Of a DNA stretch of 18,489 nt, positions 12,302 to 18,489 are shown piece after piece. A program made the translations under genes and the position numbers. The first letter of the stretch is position 1, and every line of letters starts with the position of its first letter. Source of the stretch: Acidobacteriota bacterium (GTDB lineage: Bacteria > Acidobacteriota > Thermoanaerobaculia > Thermoanaerobaculales > Sulfomarinibacteraceae); assembly GCA_030637805.1 (NCBI GenBank), contig DAOWFV010000184.1, positions 1-18,489 on the forward strand, read 5' to 3'. A model generated the notes under the pieces. It worked only from the letters and a program-made list of their open reading frames with translations, did no database searches and was not told where the DNA came from.

Positions 12302-14482
12302 CTACCTTGCCTGGGGCAGCTCGATCCTCACCTCGGTGCCTTCCGCCACTACGCTGGAGATGGAGAGCGAGCCGCCGTGGTGCTCCACCACCCGCTTGGC
12401 GATCGCCAGGCCGAGGCCCACCCCGCGAGGTTTGCCGGTCAAGACATTGCCGCCCTGCCAGAACGCCTCGCTGACGAGGGGCAGCTCCTGCTCGGGGATT
12501 CCGACCCCGGTGTCGGTCACCCGGAGGATGAGCCAGGGTTTCTCACCGCGCATCAGCCGCCGAACCTCGAGCCTTACCTCGCCGCCGCCCTTGCTGAACT
12601 CGATGGCGTTCTTGATCACCGCCCGCAGCGCGGCCTCGGTGCTCTCCGCTTCGCAGAAGACGGTGTCCAATCCGCTGGGAATCAGTATGTGGAGGCGTAC
12701 CGCACGGTTCCTGGCGAGATCCCGCAGGGGCGCGATCACGCGCCGAAAGAGATCCTCCGCGGGCACCGATCGTCGCTCCGGCCCTTCTGAACCCGTGGCC
12801 AGCGCAGACGCCTGGAAAATGCTCTGGATGATCTCCGAGAGCTTCTCAGCCTCGTCGCGGATGATGGCGATGAACCTCTCCCCTTTCTCTGCGGGTGCGT
12901 CCTTCACGCGCTCGAGAATTTTCGCGGCGGTCACCAGTGAGGTCACCGGAGTGCGGAGCTCGCTCGACAGGCGGGTGATGAGCTCCTGCTTGATCTGGTC
13001 CAGGGCCGAAAGATCACGATAGGCGTCTTCCACCAGCGTGTTCTTCTCCGACAAATCGTCGGCCAGACGGCGTGACTCGGCCAGGGCATTGCGCAGCTCG
13101 GAGGTTCGCTTGGCGACCTGGCCCTCGAGTCCGCGGTTGAAATCCTGAAGCTGCCGCCATGCGATCGCATTGGCATAGCCCATCGCGGCGGTGGATCCGA
13201 GGACGTTCGCCAGCTGGAGATCGTTCTCATCGAGGTTCCCGCGATCTCCGTCTCCGTACGCGGTGAGCAGGCCCACCACCTTTTCCTGGGTGGTCAGCGG
13301 GACCACCAAGGCCGAGTTGAAGTTGGCGTTCCTCACCGTTGCGAGTTGAAAACTCTCCTCTGTCGCGTCGATTTCACCGACCAGGAGGCGCGGCTGCCGT
13401 TCGTTGAGAAGGGCGATCGCCACGGGCTCGCCCGCCTCATCGGCGGTGCTCAGGAGAGGATCCCGTTTGAAACCGTGAACCACCGCCTCCCGGAGCTGCC
13501 CGGAGCTCGGTATGATCATGACCGCCGCCCCCTGCACCTGCAGGTGACGAATGGTGTTGGTGATGAGCAGGCGGAGCACGTTCGCCGGGTCACGCTCGTT
13601 GCTGACCGCCTGGCCGAATTCCGAGATGTTGGCCAGCACCCGCACCTTGCGCTCGAGCTGCCGGCTGACAGTGTCGAGACGGGCATTGAGGTCGGTCATG
13701 GCGAGGTTCGCCCGCACCGCCTCTCCCACGAGGGCCTCCTCGCTCAGGGGCCGGGTGGGATCGGATGCTTCGCTGGGAATGGTGACTGCCACGTCCTGCC
13801 CCGCCCCACCCACGTCCTCCCGCTCTACGAAGGGCTGCAGCGCAATCCGCATCTGCTGTTGGAGTCGTTGAATGGCCTGGGCATTGGTTCCCACACCGAG
13901 CTTGTCGGCTACCGCCGCGAGCGTTCGTTCCCCGACCACCGAAAAGGCCTCGAGGACACCGTCTCCGGTCACCGCGACCGAAGGGAAGGCGGGCAGGTTG
14001 TCGGGGTTGAGCGCTGCTTCCATCTCCGCCAGCGGTTGGATAGGTTCGAGGTCGCGCTTGTTGTGTAGGAACACGAGGGGCACCTGTCGACGGTCGAGCC
14101 CGTTGGCACCCAGGTTCTCCCAGAGGTTCTGCAGCGAGGTGAGGTTCGGCTCGCGCTGGTCGATCTGCGAGTCTGCAACGAAGACCACACCGTCGGCCCC
14201 GGCCAGGACCGTCCGCCGAGTCGCGTTGTACTGCACTTGGCCAGGCACGGTGTACAGCTGGAGCGCGAGCCGGTAACCGCGGATCCTGCCCAGGTTGAGC
14301 GACAAGAGATCGAAAAAGAGGGTGCGATCAGAGGCGGTGTTGAGGGAGTACAGCTTGGTCCGGCGCTGCGGGTCGGTGACGCGATGGATGTGCTGGAGGC
14401 AGGTGGTCTTCCCGCCCAACGCCGGGCCGTAGAAGACGATCTTAATCTTGATCTGCCGGTACTGGTTGTCGAATTGGACCAT
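12302..14482 (-). CDS. MglA-like GTPase fused to GAF and histidine-kinase core lacking phosphoacceptor His
   Basis: A 726-residue cytosolic protein with three parts. Residues 1-195 are a Ras-like GTPase of the MglA family: P-loop GPALGGKT (19-26), the MglA-type G3 TVPGQ (78-82, Thr replacing the usual Asp) followed by YNATRRTVLAGADGVVFVADSQ, G4 NKRD (141-144). Residues 205-290 are a helical linker with coiled-coil character; about 295-440 form a GAF domain (ALVVPLTTQEKVVGLLTAYG). A long helix (445-495) leads to a HisKA-type dimerisation region (about 495-560) and an HATPase domain with N625, DTGVGIP (657-663) and GVGLGL (687-692). At the H box, LSSELRTPVTS has Ser507 where kinases have the phosphorylated His, while the ATP-binding motifs are intact. 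The ATG at 14482 has AGGGG upstream. No Roadblock/MglB gene is in view. Confidence 0.93.
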   Translation of the reverse strand: MVQFDNQYRQIKIKIVFYGPALGGKTTCLQHIHRVTDPQRRTKLYSLNTASDRTLFFDLLSLNLGRIRGYRLALQLYTVPGQVQYNATRRTVLAGADGVVFVADSQIDQREPNLTSLQNLWENLGANGLDRRQVPLVFLHNKRDLEPIQPLAEMEAALNPDNLPAFPSVAVTGDGVLEAFSVVGERTLAAVADKLGVGTNAQAIQRLQQQMRIALQPFVEREDVGGAGQDVAVTIPSEASDPTRPLSEEALVGEAVRANLAMTDLNARLDTVSRQLERKVRVLANISEFGQAVSNERDPANVLRLLITNTIRHLQVQGAAVMIIPSSGQLREAVVHGFKRDPLLSTADEAGEPVAIALLNERQPRLLVGEIDATEESFQLATVRNANFNSALVVPLTTQEKVVGLLTAYGDGDRGNLDENDLQLANVLGSTAAMGYANAIAWRQLQDFNRGLEGQVAKRTSELRNALAESRRLADDLSEKNTLVEDAYRDLSALDQIKQELITRLSSELRTPVTSLVTAAKILERVKDAPAEKGERFIAIIRDEAEKLSEIIQSIFQASALATGSEGPERRSVPAEDLFRRVIAPLRDLARNRAVRLHILIPSGLDTVFCEAESTEAALRAVIKNAIEFSKGGGEVRLEVRRLMRGEKPWLILRVTDTGVGIPEQELPLVSEAFWQGGNVLTGKPRGVGLGLAIAKRVVEHHGGSLSISSVVAEGTEVRIELPQAR

Positions 14483-14618
14483 GCGCCCCTGCCCTGAATT
14501 CGTCGGCCAAGCATCCCGAGGGCCGCCTCACCCATTGCGCCTCACGGGTCGGGACCGCGTCGAGAGCGATCCCTCCCGCGGCATTTGAGGATCTCCCCCG
14601 GCCGGCGTGGGATCGATT

Positions 14619-15575
14619 CTACCGCGAACCGACCCGGTCTGCTTCTCCGACGGTACCGCCGGGCGGGGAACGGTGCCCACCCATGGCGTCAGGGAATGGG
14701 CGAGAACTCGCTGCCGGCACCTTGGCCCGATGACGCTCGGGACGCGATCGCTTGGTCACCGAAACACCTACCGTGGAGGCTTCCGCGTACACATAGCTCG
14801 CGTCACCGGTATCCTGGTTAATCACGGAGGCATAGGGGAAGACGAGGGCCTCGTCCGGCCCCTCCTCGAGGTAGAAGACGAGACTGCCTCCGGTGATCTC
14901 GGTTAACAGGCGGCGCTGGGTGTGGCCGAAAGGCGGCACGTCGAGAAGCTCCGAGGCCACTACTTCACCCGCAGCATCCTGCACATCGAGACGAACGGTC
15001 GTCCACTCCGGCGTCCACGACGCAACCCCGACATTACAGCGGAAGAACTCGCCGTCGTTGAGGATTCCTGCGGCGTAGCCGAAGGTCCACCAGTCCACGG
15101 CCCGCTCCAATCCGGCTCCAGGGACGGTCTGGCCGTACTCCCCGGCGCTCCCGGCCGCCTCGGGGGTGTAGGTGCGGGAGGTCGCCAGAAAGTCACAGGT
15201 CTCGATGGGATCGCAGGGGAGCCCGTAATCGGCGTAGGCGAGCATCGCGGCCGTTCCATTCAAGGCAAAGACCTCCGGCCCGAGAACATCCCACAGGTTG
15301 ACCGTCTCCCACGGCCCGAGGGTGAGATCGAAAGTGGCAACCTCGAAGTTGACCGTGTCGCTTGGCAGCGCCTGGACCACTATCGGGAGGTCAAACTCGT
15401 GGGGGTTGTGGAGCGACAGATCGGTCATCCAGAAGGTCTCCCCAACCCCGGGGTTGTGTGCCGCCGCAGTGATCATCCAGTCTGCCGACAGCTGCGCCGC
15501 CGCCTCCGGAGGTCCGAGGAAGACAACTCCCACCATTAATCCGGTCAAAGCCCAACGCACTCTCGAGTTGTACAT
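14619..15575 (-). CDS. Secreted protein of unknown function
   Basis: A 318-residue exported protein with a Sec-type signal peptide (Arg at 5 and 7, hydrophobic WALTGLMVGVVFL, likely cleavage after EAAA near residue 28). The mature part is rich in aromatic residues and beta-like, with WMITAAAHNPGVGETFWMTDLSLHN, LTLGPWETVNLWDVLG and GYAAGILNDGEFFRCNVG; two or more Cys could form disulfides. I do not recognise a named domain; from memory similar proteins recur in Acidobacteriota genomes. The final 45 residues (after EASTVGVSVTK) are Arg/Pro/Gly-rich and unlike the rest, which may reflect loss of an original stop. GGAGGTGGAC precedes the ATG at 15575; a GTG two codons upstream is also possible. 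It is divergent from the small membrane-anchored protein. Confidence 0.75.
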   Translation of the reverse strand: MYNSRVRWALTGLMVGVVFLGPPEAAAQLSADWMITAAAHNPGVGETFWMTDLSLHNPHEFDLPIVVQALPSDTVNFEVATFDLTLGPWETVNLWDVLGPEVFALNGTAAMLAYADYGLPCDPIETCDFLATSRTYTPEAAGSAGEYGQTVPGAGLERAVDWWTFGYAAGILNDGEFFRCNVGVASWTPEWTTVRLDVQDAAGEVVASELLDVPPFGHTQRRLLTEITGGSLVFYLEEGPDEALVFPYASVINQDTGDASYVYAEASTVGVSVTKRSRPERHRAKVPAASSRPFPDAMGGHRSPPGGTVGEADRVGSR

Positions 15576-15651
15576 GTCCACCTCCGCCCTCCGTTAACAG
15601 CAACGATCGTGCCACCTCCGGACCACTCTTCGTGGACTCCGCCCGGGCGAC

Positions 15652-15696
15652 GGTGTCCCTCGCAGGTGACACCTCCCGTTGGCTTTCGACTATAAT
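15652..15696 (+). promoter_or_regulatory. Candidate promoter with overlapping inverted repeat
   Basis: A perfect TATAAT (15691-15696) has GTGACA (15666-15671, 5 of 6) as -35 with a long 19-bp spacer. The inverted repeat GGTGTC-N10-GACACC (15652-15657, 15668-15673) overlaps the -35, and AGGTG-A-CACCT (15664-15674) is a second, nested palindrome. Transcription from here would begin near 15703, at the Shine-Dalgarno sequence of the following gene. Confidence 0.5.
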
Positions 15697-15713
15697 TTCC
15701 CGAGGAGGTAAGT

Positions 15714-16259
15714 ATGCGGGTTTCCGGAGTTCTCATGATCGGCGTCCTGATCGCGGCCGGCTTCGTCTTCTACCTCACCGGCCGCGACGCGACCACCAGC
15801 CTCGACGCCGTCGCGACGATCGCCGCCGACCTCCGTGAGGAGGGGGTTGCGGGCCGGCCCCTCGACCGCGCGGCCGCACAGCAAATGATCTCCGCCATGG
15901 AAGCCCTCCTGGCGGCGCCGGAGACCATCTCCGACCATGTCGAAGACCTCAGGTCCTTTGCCGCAACCGCCGCGGCCTGGGCACAGGCCGCCGCTTCCCC
16001 GAGCCCCGAGCTGCACACGGCGGTTTCCCTGAGAACCGCCGCCGGCGAGCTTCGTGAATATGCCATCCGCTCGACGCCAACCCATCTCACGCGGGCTCGG
16101 CGCTCCCTCGATGGTGCCCGTTCTGCTCTCGCCGGGGAGGCATCGGGCTCGGGATCGGGTCCGGGCCTCGCGACGGACGCCGTCCGGGATCGTTTGGAGA
16201 ACCTGCAGCGTTCCCAGCAGGAACAGCAGCAGGATTTGGCCGAAGAGCTCAATCGCTGA
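15714..16259 (+). CDS. Small membrane-anchored Ala-rich helical protein
   Basis: A 181-residue protein I do not recognise. One N-terminal hydrophobic segment (VLMIGVLIAAGFVFYLTG, residues 6-23) would anchor it, with the remainder outside the cytosol or in it depending on topology. Residues 30-135 are Ala- and Leu-rich, strongly helical; a Gly/Ser stretch (SGSGSGPG) separates them from a Gln-rich C-terminal helix (LQRSQQEQQQDLAEELNR) with coiled-coil character. Strong start evidence: GAGGAGGTAAGT directly before the ATG, and a TATAAT box upstream. Its last 11 bp overlap the end of the convergent hypothetical gene. Confidence 0.75.
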   Translation: MRVSGVLMIGVLIAAGFVFYLTGRDATTSLDAVATIAADLREEGVAGRPLDRAAAQQMISAMEALLAAPETISDHVEDLRSFAATAAAWAQAAASPSPELHTAVSLRTAAGELREYAIRSTPTHLTRARRSLDGARSALAGEASGSGSGPGLATDAVRDRLENLQRSQQEQQQDLAEELNR

Positions 16260-16620
16260 GCTGGAGGTCTTCCAGGAGCTCGCCGGTCAGGTTGGTGGCA
16301 AGGAGAGGCCCGGCGCCCTGTTTGCGCAGATCGGCCGCCACCAGCGCAAGCCAGCGTTGGACAGCGGGTGTCCGCTCCACAGGGGCTACCTGCCACAATC
16401 TCACGACTGTGTCGCCGTGGTGCGGTGCGATGAGAGCCACCGGGTGCAGGGGCCGGGAGTGTTCCACCACCACACCCTCGACGAGAGCCGCAGCTTGGTC
16501 GGCGCGGAACCAAACCTTATCCCTTTTGAGCACCGCCCGCCCCCAGCGCCAAACCTCCGTTTCGAGCCCTCCAAGAGCGCGCTCGAGGTCCACACCGCCC
16601 GCGAGAACCAGGTGCGGCAT
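16249..16620 (-). CDS. Hypothetical protein coupled to YjbQ
   Basis: A 123-residue cytosolic protein without a domain I can name. It reads as a compact alpha/beta protein (MPHLVLAGGVDLERALGG, VVVEHSRPLHPVALIA, GDTVVRLWQVAPVERTPAVQRWLALVA). The ATG at 16620 overlaps the stop of the yjbQ-like gene (TGATG) and has GGGGAGGACTG upstream, so translation is coupled and a shared role with the UPF0047 protein is plausible. The frame opens further upstream to 16809 but that stretch is the antisense of yjbQ. Confidence 0.7.
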   Translation of the reverse strand: MPHLVLAGGVDLERALGGLETEVWRWGRAVLKRDKVWFRADQAAALVEGVVVEHSRPLHPVALIAPHHGDTVVRLWQVAPVERTPAVQRWLALVAADLRKQGAGPLLATNLTGELLEDLQLSD

Positions 16621-17054
16621 CAGTCCTCCCCATCTGCGTGGCCGACGAAGGAAAGGACCACTCGCCGGCTTCGTGGCCGCAGATCGCACTCGACGAGAAC
16701 GATCTGCTGCCAGGTTCCGATGACACAGCCTCCCGTGGCGACCGGAATACTCAGAGACGGTCCGAGCAGCGCCGCACGGAGGTGGGAGAAGCCGTTGCCG
16801 TCCCCCCACCTGAGGTCGTGGTGGTACGAGCCATCCGACGGCGCCAACCGCTCCAGCGCCTCGTTCAGGTCACGCAGAGCACCGGGCTCGAACTCGATGG
16901 TGGTCACGGCCGCGGTGGAACCGGGCACGAAGACCGTCACCTGGCCCCGGGTCGCGCCGATCGATCCCAACCAAGCTGTCACCTCCCCGGTGAGGTCGAT
17001 GATGTGGCCGTGTCCCTCGGTGGGGAGTTCGATTTCGTGTTGAATGATCTTCAT
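16620..17054 (-). CDS. yjbQ: YjbQ/UPF0047 family protein
   Basis: A 144-residue member of the UPF0047 family, small proteins forming trimers; E. coli YjbQ can substitute weakly for thiamine-phosphate synthase, but the true reaction is unsettled. Conserved blocks are VTVFVPGSTAAVTTIEFEPG (39-58), SYHHDLRWGDGNGFSHLRAALLGPS (76-100, with the H79/D80/H91 and GDGN cluster) and GTWQQIVLVECDLRPRSRRV (113-132). The FVPGSTAA form replaces the FCRHTSAS block of E. coli. It starts at ATG 17054 with no Shine-Dalgarno sequence; TATACT lies 6 nt upstream. The gene is divergent from the comF-like gene across 31 bp. Confidence 0.93.
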   Translation of the reverse strand: MKIIQHEIELPTEGHGHIIDLTGEVTAWLGSIGATRGQVTVFVPGSTAAVTTIEFEPGALRDLNEALERLAPSDGSYHHDLRWGDGNGFSHLRAALLGPSLSIPVATGGCVIGTWQQIVLVECDLRPRSRRVVLSFVGHADGED

Positions 17055-17060
17055 GGGCGC

Positions 17061-17066
17061 AGTATA
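17061..17066 (-). promoter_or_regulatory. -10 box positioned for a leaderless yjbQ transcript
   Basis: TATACT on the minus strand is followed by GCGCCC and then the ATG. This spacing would put the transcription start at or within a base of the start codon. No -35 match is found at 16-18 bp. Confidence 0.45.
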
Positions 17067-17085
17067 GCCGTCAGACTGTGGAAGC

Positions 17086-17832
17086 ATGGCTTCTGGTAGG
17101 ATATCCGCCGTGTATCTGGGGGGCGTATTGGCCGTGGCCGTCGAGGCGCTGCTTCCCGGCCTTTGCCCGCACTGCGGGCGGCCCTTGCCGGGAGAGGACC
17201 GGGGTCTCTGTAGCGAATGCTGGTCGAGGATCATTCCGCTCGCCGGGGCCGCCTGTCCGCGCTGCGGCATTCCCACAGAGGATCCCTCGGAGCCCTGTCT
17301 GGGCTGCGCCCGGAAGCCCCCTCCGCAGCAGGCAACCCTGATCTGGGGGGAGCACAACGGCGTGCTTCGGACCGCGATCCTCTCCCTCAAGCACGGTGGC
17401 AGAGACGATCTCGCACCGCCACTCGGTGCCCGCATGGCCGCAGCAGTGGCAGTCCTACCCTGGGCGGAGACCATCGATACCGTCTCCTTCGTTCCCTCCC
17501 ACTCGTTGCGTCGGTTCCGGCGTCCGTGGCCGGCGGCCGAGTTGCTAGCGCGAGCGGTGGCCAATGGTCTCGAGCGGCCTTGCGTGCCTCTGCTGCGGCG
17601 GCACGGTCTGGGTCGCCAGACCGGGCGATCTCGAGCCCGTCGTCTTGCCCTTCCACGCCGCAGCTTTTCCGCAACGGCACGAGCGAACCAGAGGCACATT
17701 CTGCTCGTGGATGACGTCGCCACGACTGGCAGCACCCTGAGACGGGCAGCCGAGACTCTCCGCCGAGTGGGTGCGGAGACCGTGTTCTGCGCCGCTCTCG
17801 CTCACGCCCCCGATCCGAGGAGATTTTCATGA
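17086..17832 (+). CDS. comF: ComF family double zinc ribbon / phosphoribosyltransferase-like protein
   Basis: A 248-residue cytosolic protein of the ComF family, which acts in natural transformation in several bacteria (ssDNA handling after uptake) though its reaction is uncertain. The N-terminus has two Cys4 zinc ribbons: CPHC/CSEC (27-30, 42-45) and CPRC/CLGC (57-60, 71-74). The C-terminal PRTase-type domain has the PRPP loop ILLVDDVATTGSTL (205-218) and the family segment FVPSHSLRRFRRPW. ATG 17086 is used; a GTG at 17110, preceded by TAGGAT, is an alternative. The stop overlaps the next gene's start in ATGA. No other competence gene is present. Confidence 0.93.
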   Translation: MASGRISAVYLGGVLAVAVEALLPGLCPHCGRPLPGEDRGLCSECWSRIIPLAGAACPRCGIPTEDPSEPCLGCARKPPPQQATLIWGEHNGVLRTAILSLKHGGRDDLAPPLGARMAAAVAVLPWAETIDTVSFVPSHSLRRFRRPWPAAELLARAVANGLERPCVPLLRRHGLGRQTGRSRARRLALPRRSFSATARANQRHILLVDDVATTGSTLRRAAETLRRVGAETVFCAALAHAPDPRRFS

Positions 17833-18489
17833 ACCTGTTCGACAACCTGGTCAAGTACGGGATGCCGCTGGTCCCAAAACCGATTGTGGGCCGCGTGGCG
17901 CGCCGCTATGTCGCGGGCGAGACTCTGGATGACGCCGTGCGCACCATCCGCGCGATCAACGACGACGGGTCGATGGCCACGATCGACGTCCTCGGCGAGG
18001 AGGTCCGGGACCCGGAACCGGCAAAGGCAGCGGTGGTCGAGTATCTCGAGCTTCTCGACCGGGTAGAGGCGGAGGGCCTGGACGCCAACGTCTCCATCAA
18101 ACCGACGATGCTCGGCCTCAAGATCGACGAGGACTTCTGTGCGGAGGCCGTGACGACCATTGTCGTCAGGGCGGCCGAGCTGGGCAACTTCGTGCGCATC
18201 GACATGGAGGACCACACCTGCACCGACGCCACCCTGCGCATCTACCGCCGGGTCGTCGAAACCCACCCCAAATCAGTCGGCGTGGCTCTGCAGTCCTACC
18301 TCCACCGGACCACCGCCGACGTCAACGATCTCCTCTCGCTGAACCCCAACATCAGGATATGCAAGGGGATCTACCGGGAGCCGCGGGCGATCGCGTGGAA
18401 GGAATTCGCGACGATTCGCTCCAACTTTGTCTACAACATGGAGAAGCTCCTCGACAATGGCGCCTACGTCGGAATCGCAACCCACGACA
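17829..18489 (+). CDS. Proline dehydrogenase, C-terminus outside window
   Basis: The first 220 residues of a monofunctional FAD-dependent proline dehydrogenase (about 300 residues expected), which oxidises proline to 1-pyrroline-5-carboxylate at the membrane. Diagnostic blocks are ANVSIKPTMLGLKID (the catalytic-region Lys), NFVRIDMEDHTCTDATL, SVGVALQSYLHRTTADV and IRICKGIYREPRAIAW. GAGGAGATTTTC precedes the ATG, which overlaps the ComF-family stop by four bases, so the genes are cotranscribed. The Arg pair that binds the proline carboxylate lies beyond the edge. A P5C dehydrogenase, if present, would be outside the window. Confidence 0.93.
   Translation, partial: MNLFDNLVKYGMPLVPKPIVGRVARRYVAGETLDDAVRTIRAINDDGSMATIDVLGEEVRDPEPAKAAVVEYLELLDRVEAEGLDANVSIKPTMLGLKIDEDFCAEAVTTIVVRAAELGNFVRIDMEDHTCTDATLRIYRRVVETHPKSVGVALQSYLHRTTADVNDLLSLNPNIRICKGIYREPRAIAWKEFATIRSNFVYNMEKLLDNGAYVGIATHD

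Overview
The window is a dense, GC-rich bacterial chromosome segment with short gaps, frequent stop/start overlaps and no mobile elements, rRNA, tRNA or CRISPR that I can see. It carries an MglA-type GTPase, a DUF4388/PATAN protein, a bd-type oxidase subunit with fused c-type haems and a secreted protein with an 'AAAHNPG' segment. From memory this mix fits an Acidobacteriota-like lineage, perhaps Thermoanaerobaculia. This is inference; no phylogenetic marker was compared.

Layout: (1) 1-1397, minus strand: a GntR/FCD regulator followed by a class V aminotransferase that runs off the left edge, with paired GTATAC-centred palindromes in front of the regulator. (2) 1563-4189, minus: a two-gene bd-superfamily oxidase operon whose larger subunit carries two CxxCH motifs. 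(3) 4458-4925, plus: a Fur-family regulator missing most of its usual structural-zinc cysteines, followed by a clear hairpin terminator. (4) 4996-8253, minus: a secreted degenerate M16-like protein, then tyrosyl-tRNA synthetase. (5) 8282-9847, plus: a seven-helix membrane protein of unknown function and a bacterial ferritin. (6) 9844-10713, minus: a RimK-like ATP-grasp ligase, divergent across 45 bp from (7) a DUF4388 (PATAN-like) protein at 10759-12138, plus. (8) 12302-14482, minus: an MglA-like small GTPase fused to a GAF domain and a histidine-kinase core whose phosphoacceptor His is Ser; a heptamer repeat lies between (7) and (8). (9) 14619-15575, minus: a secreted protein of unknown function, divergent from a small membrane-anchored Ala-rich protein (15714-16259). 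(10) 16249-17054, minus: a YjbQ/UPF0047 protein coupled to a conserved-looking hypothetical. (11) 17086-18489, plus: a ComF-like protein overlapping by four bases a proline dehydrogenase that runs off the right edge.

The strongest oddities are the MglA-GAF-pseudokinase fusion, the haem-c-fused bd-type oxidase with a CydA-like partner, the metal-site-depleted Fur protein, and several genes whose start codon lies 6-7 nt after a TATACT-like -10 box with no Shine-Dalgarno sequence, suggesting leaderless transcripts.
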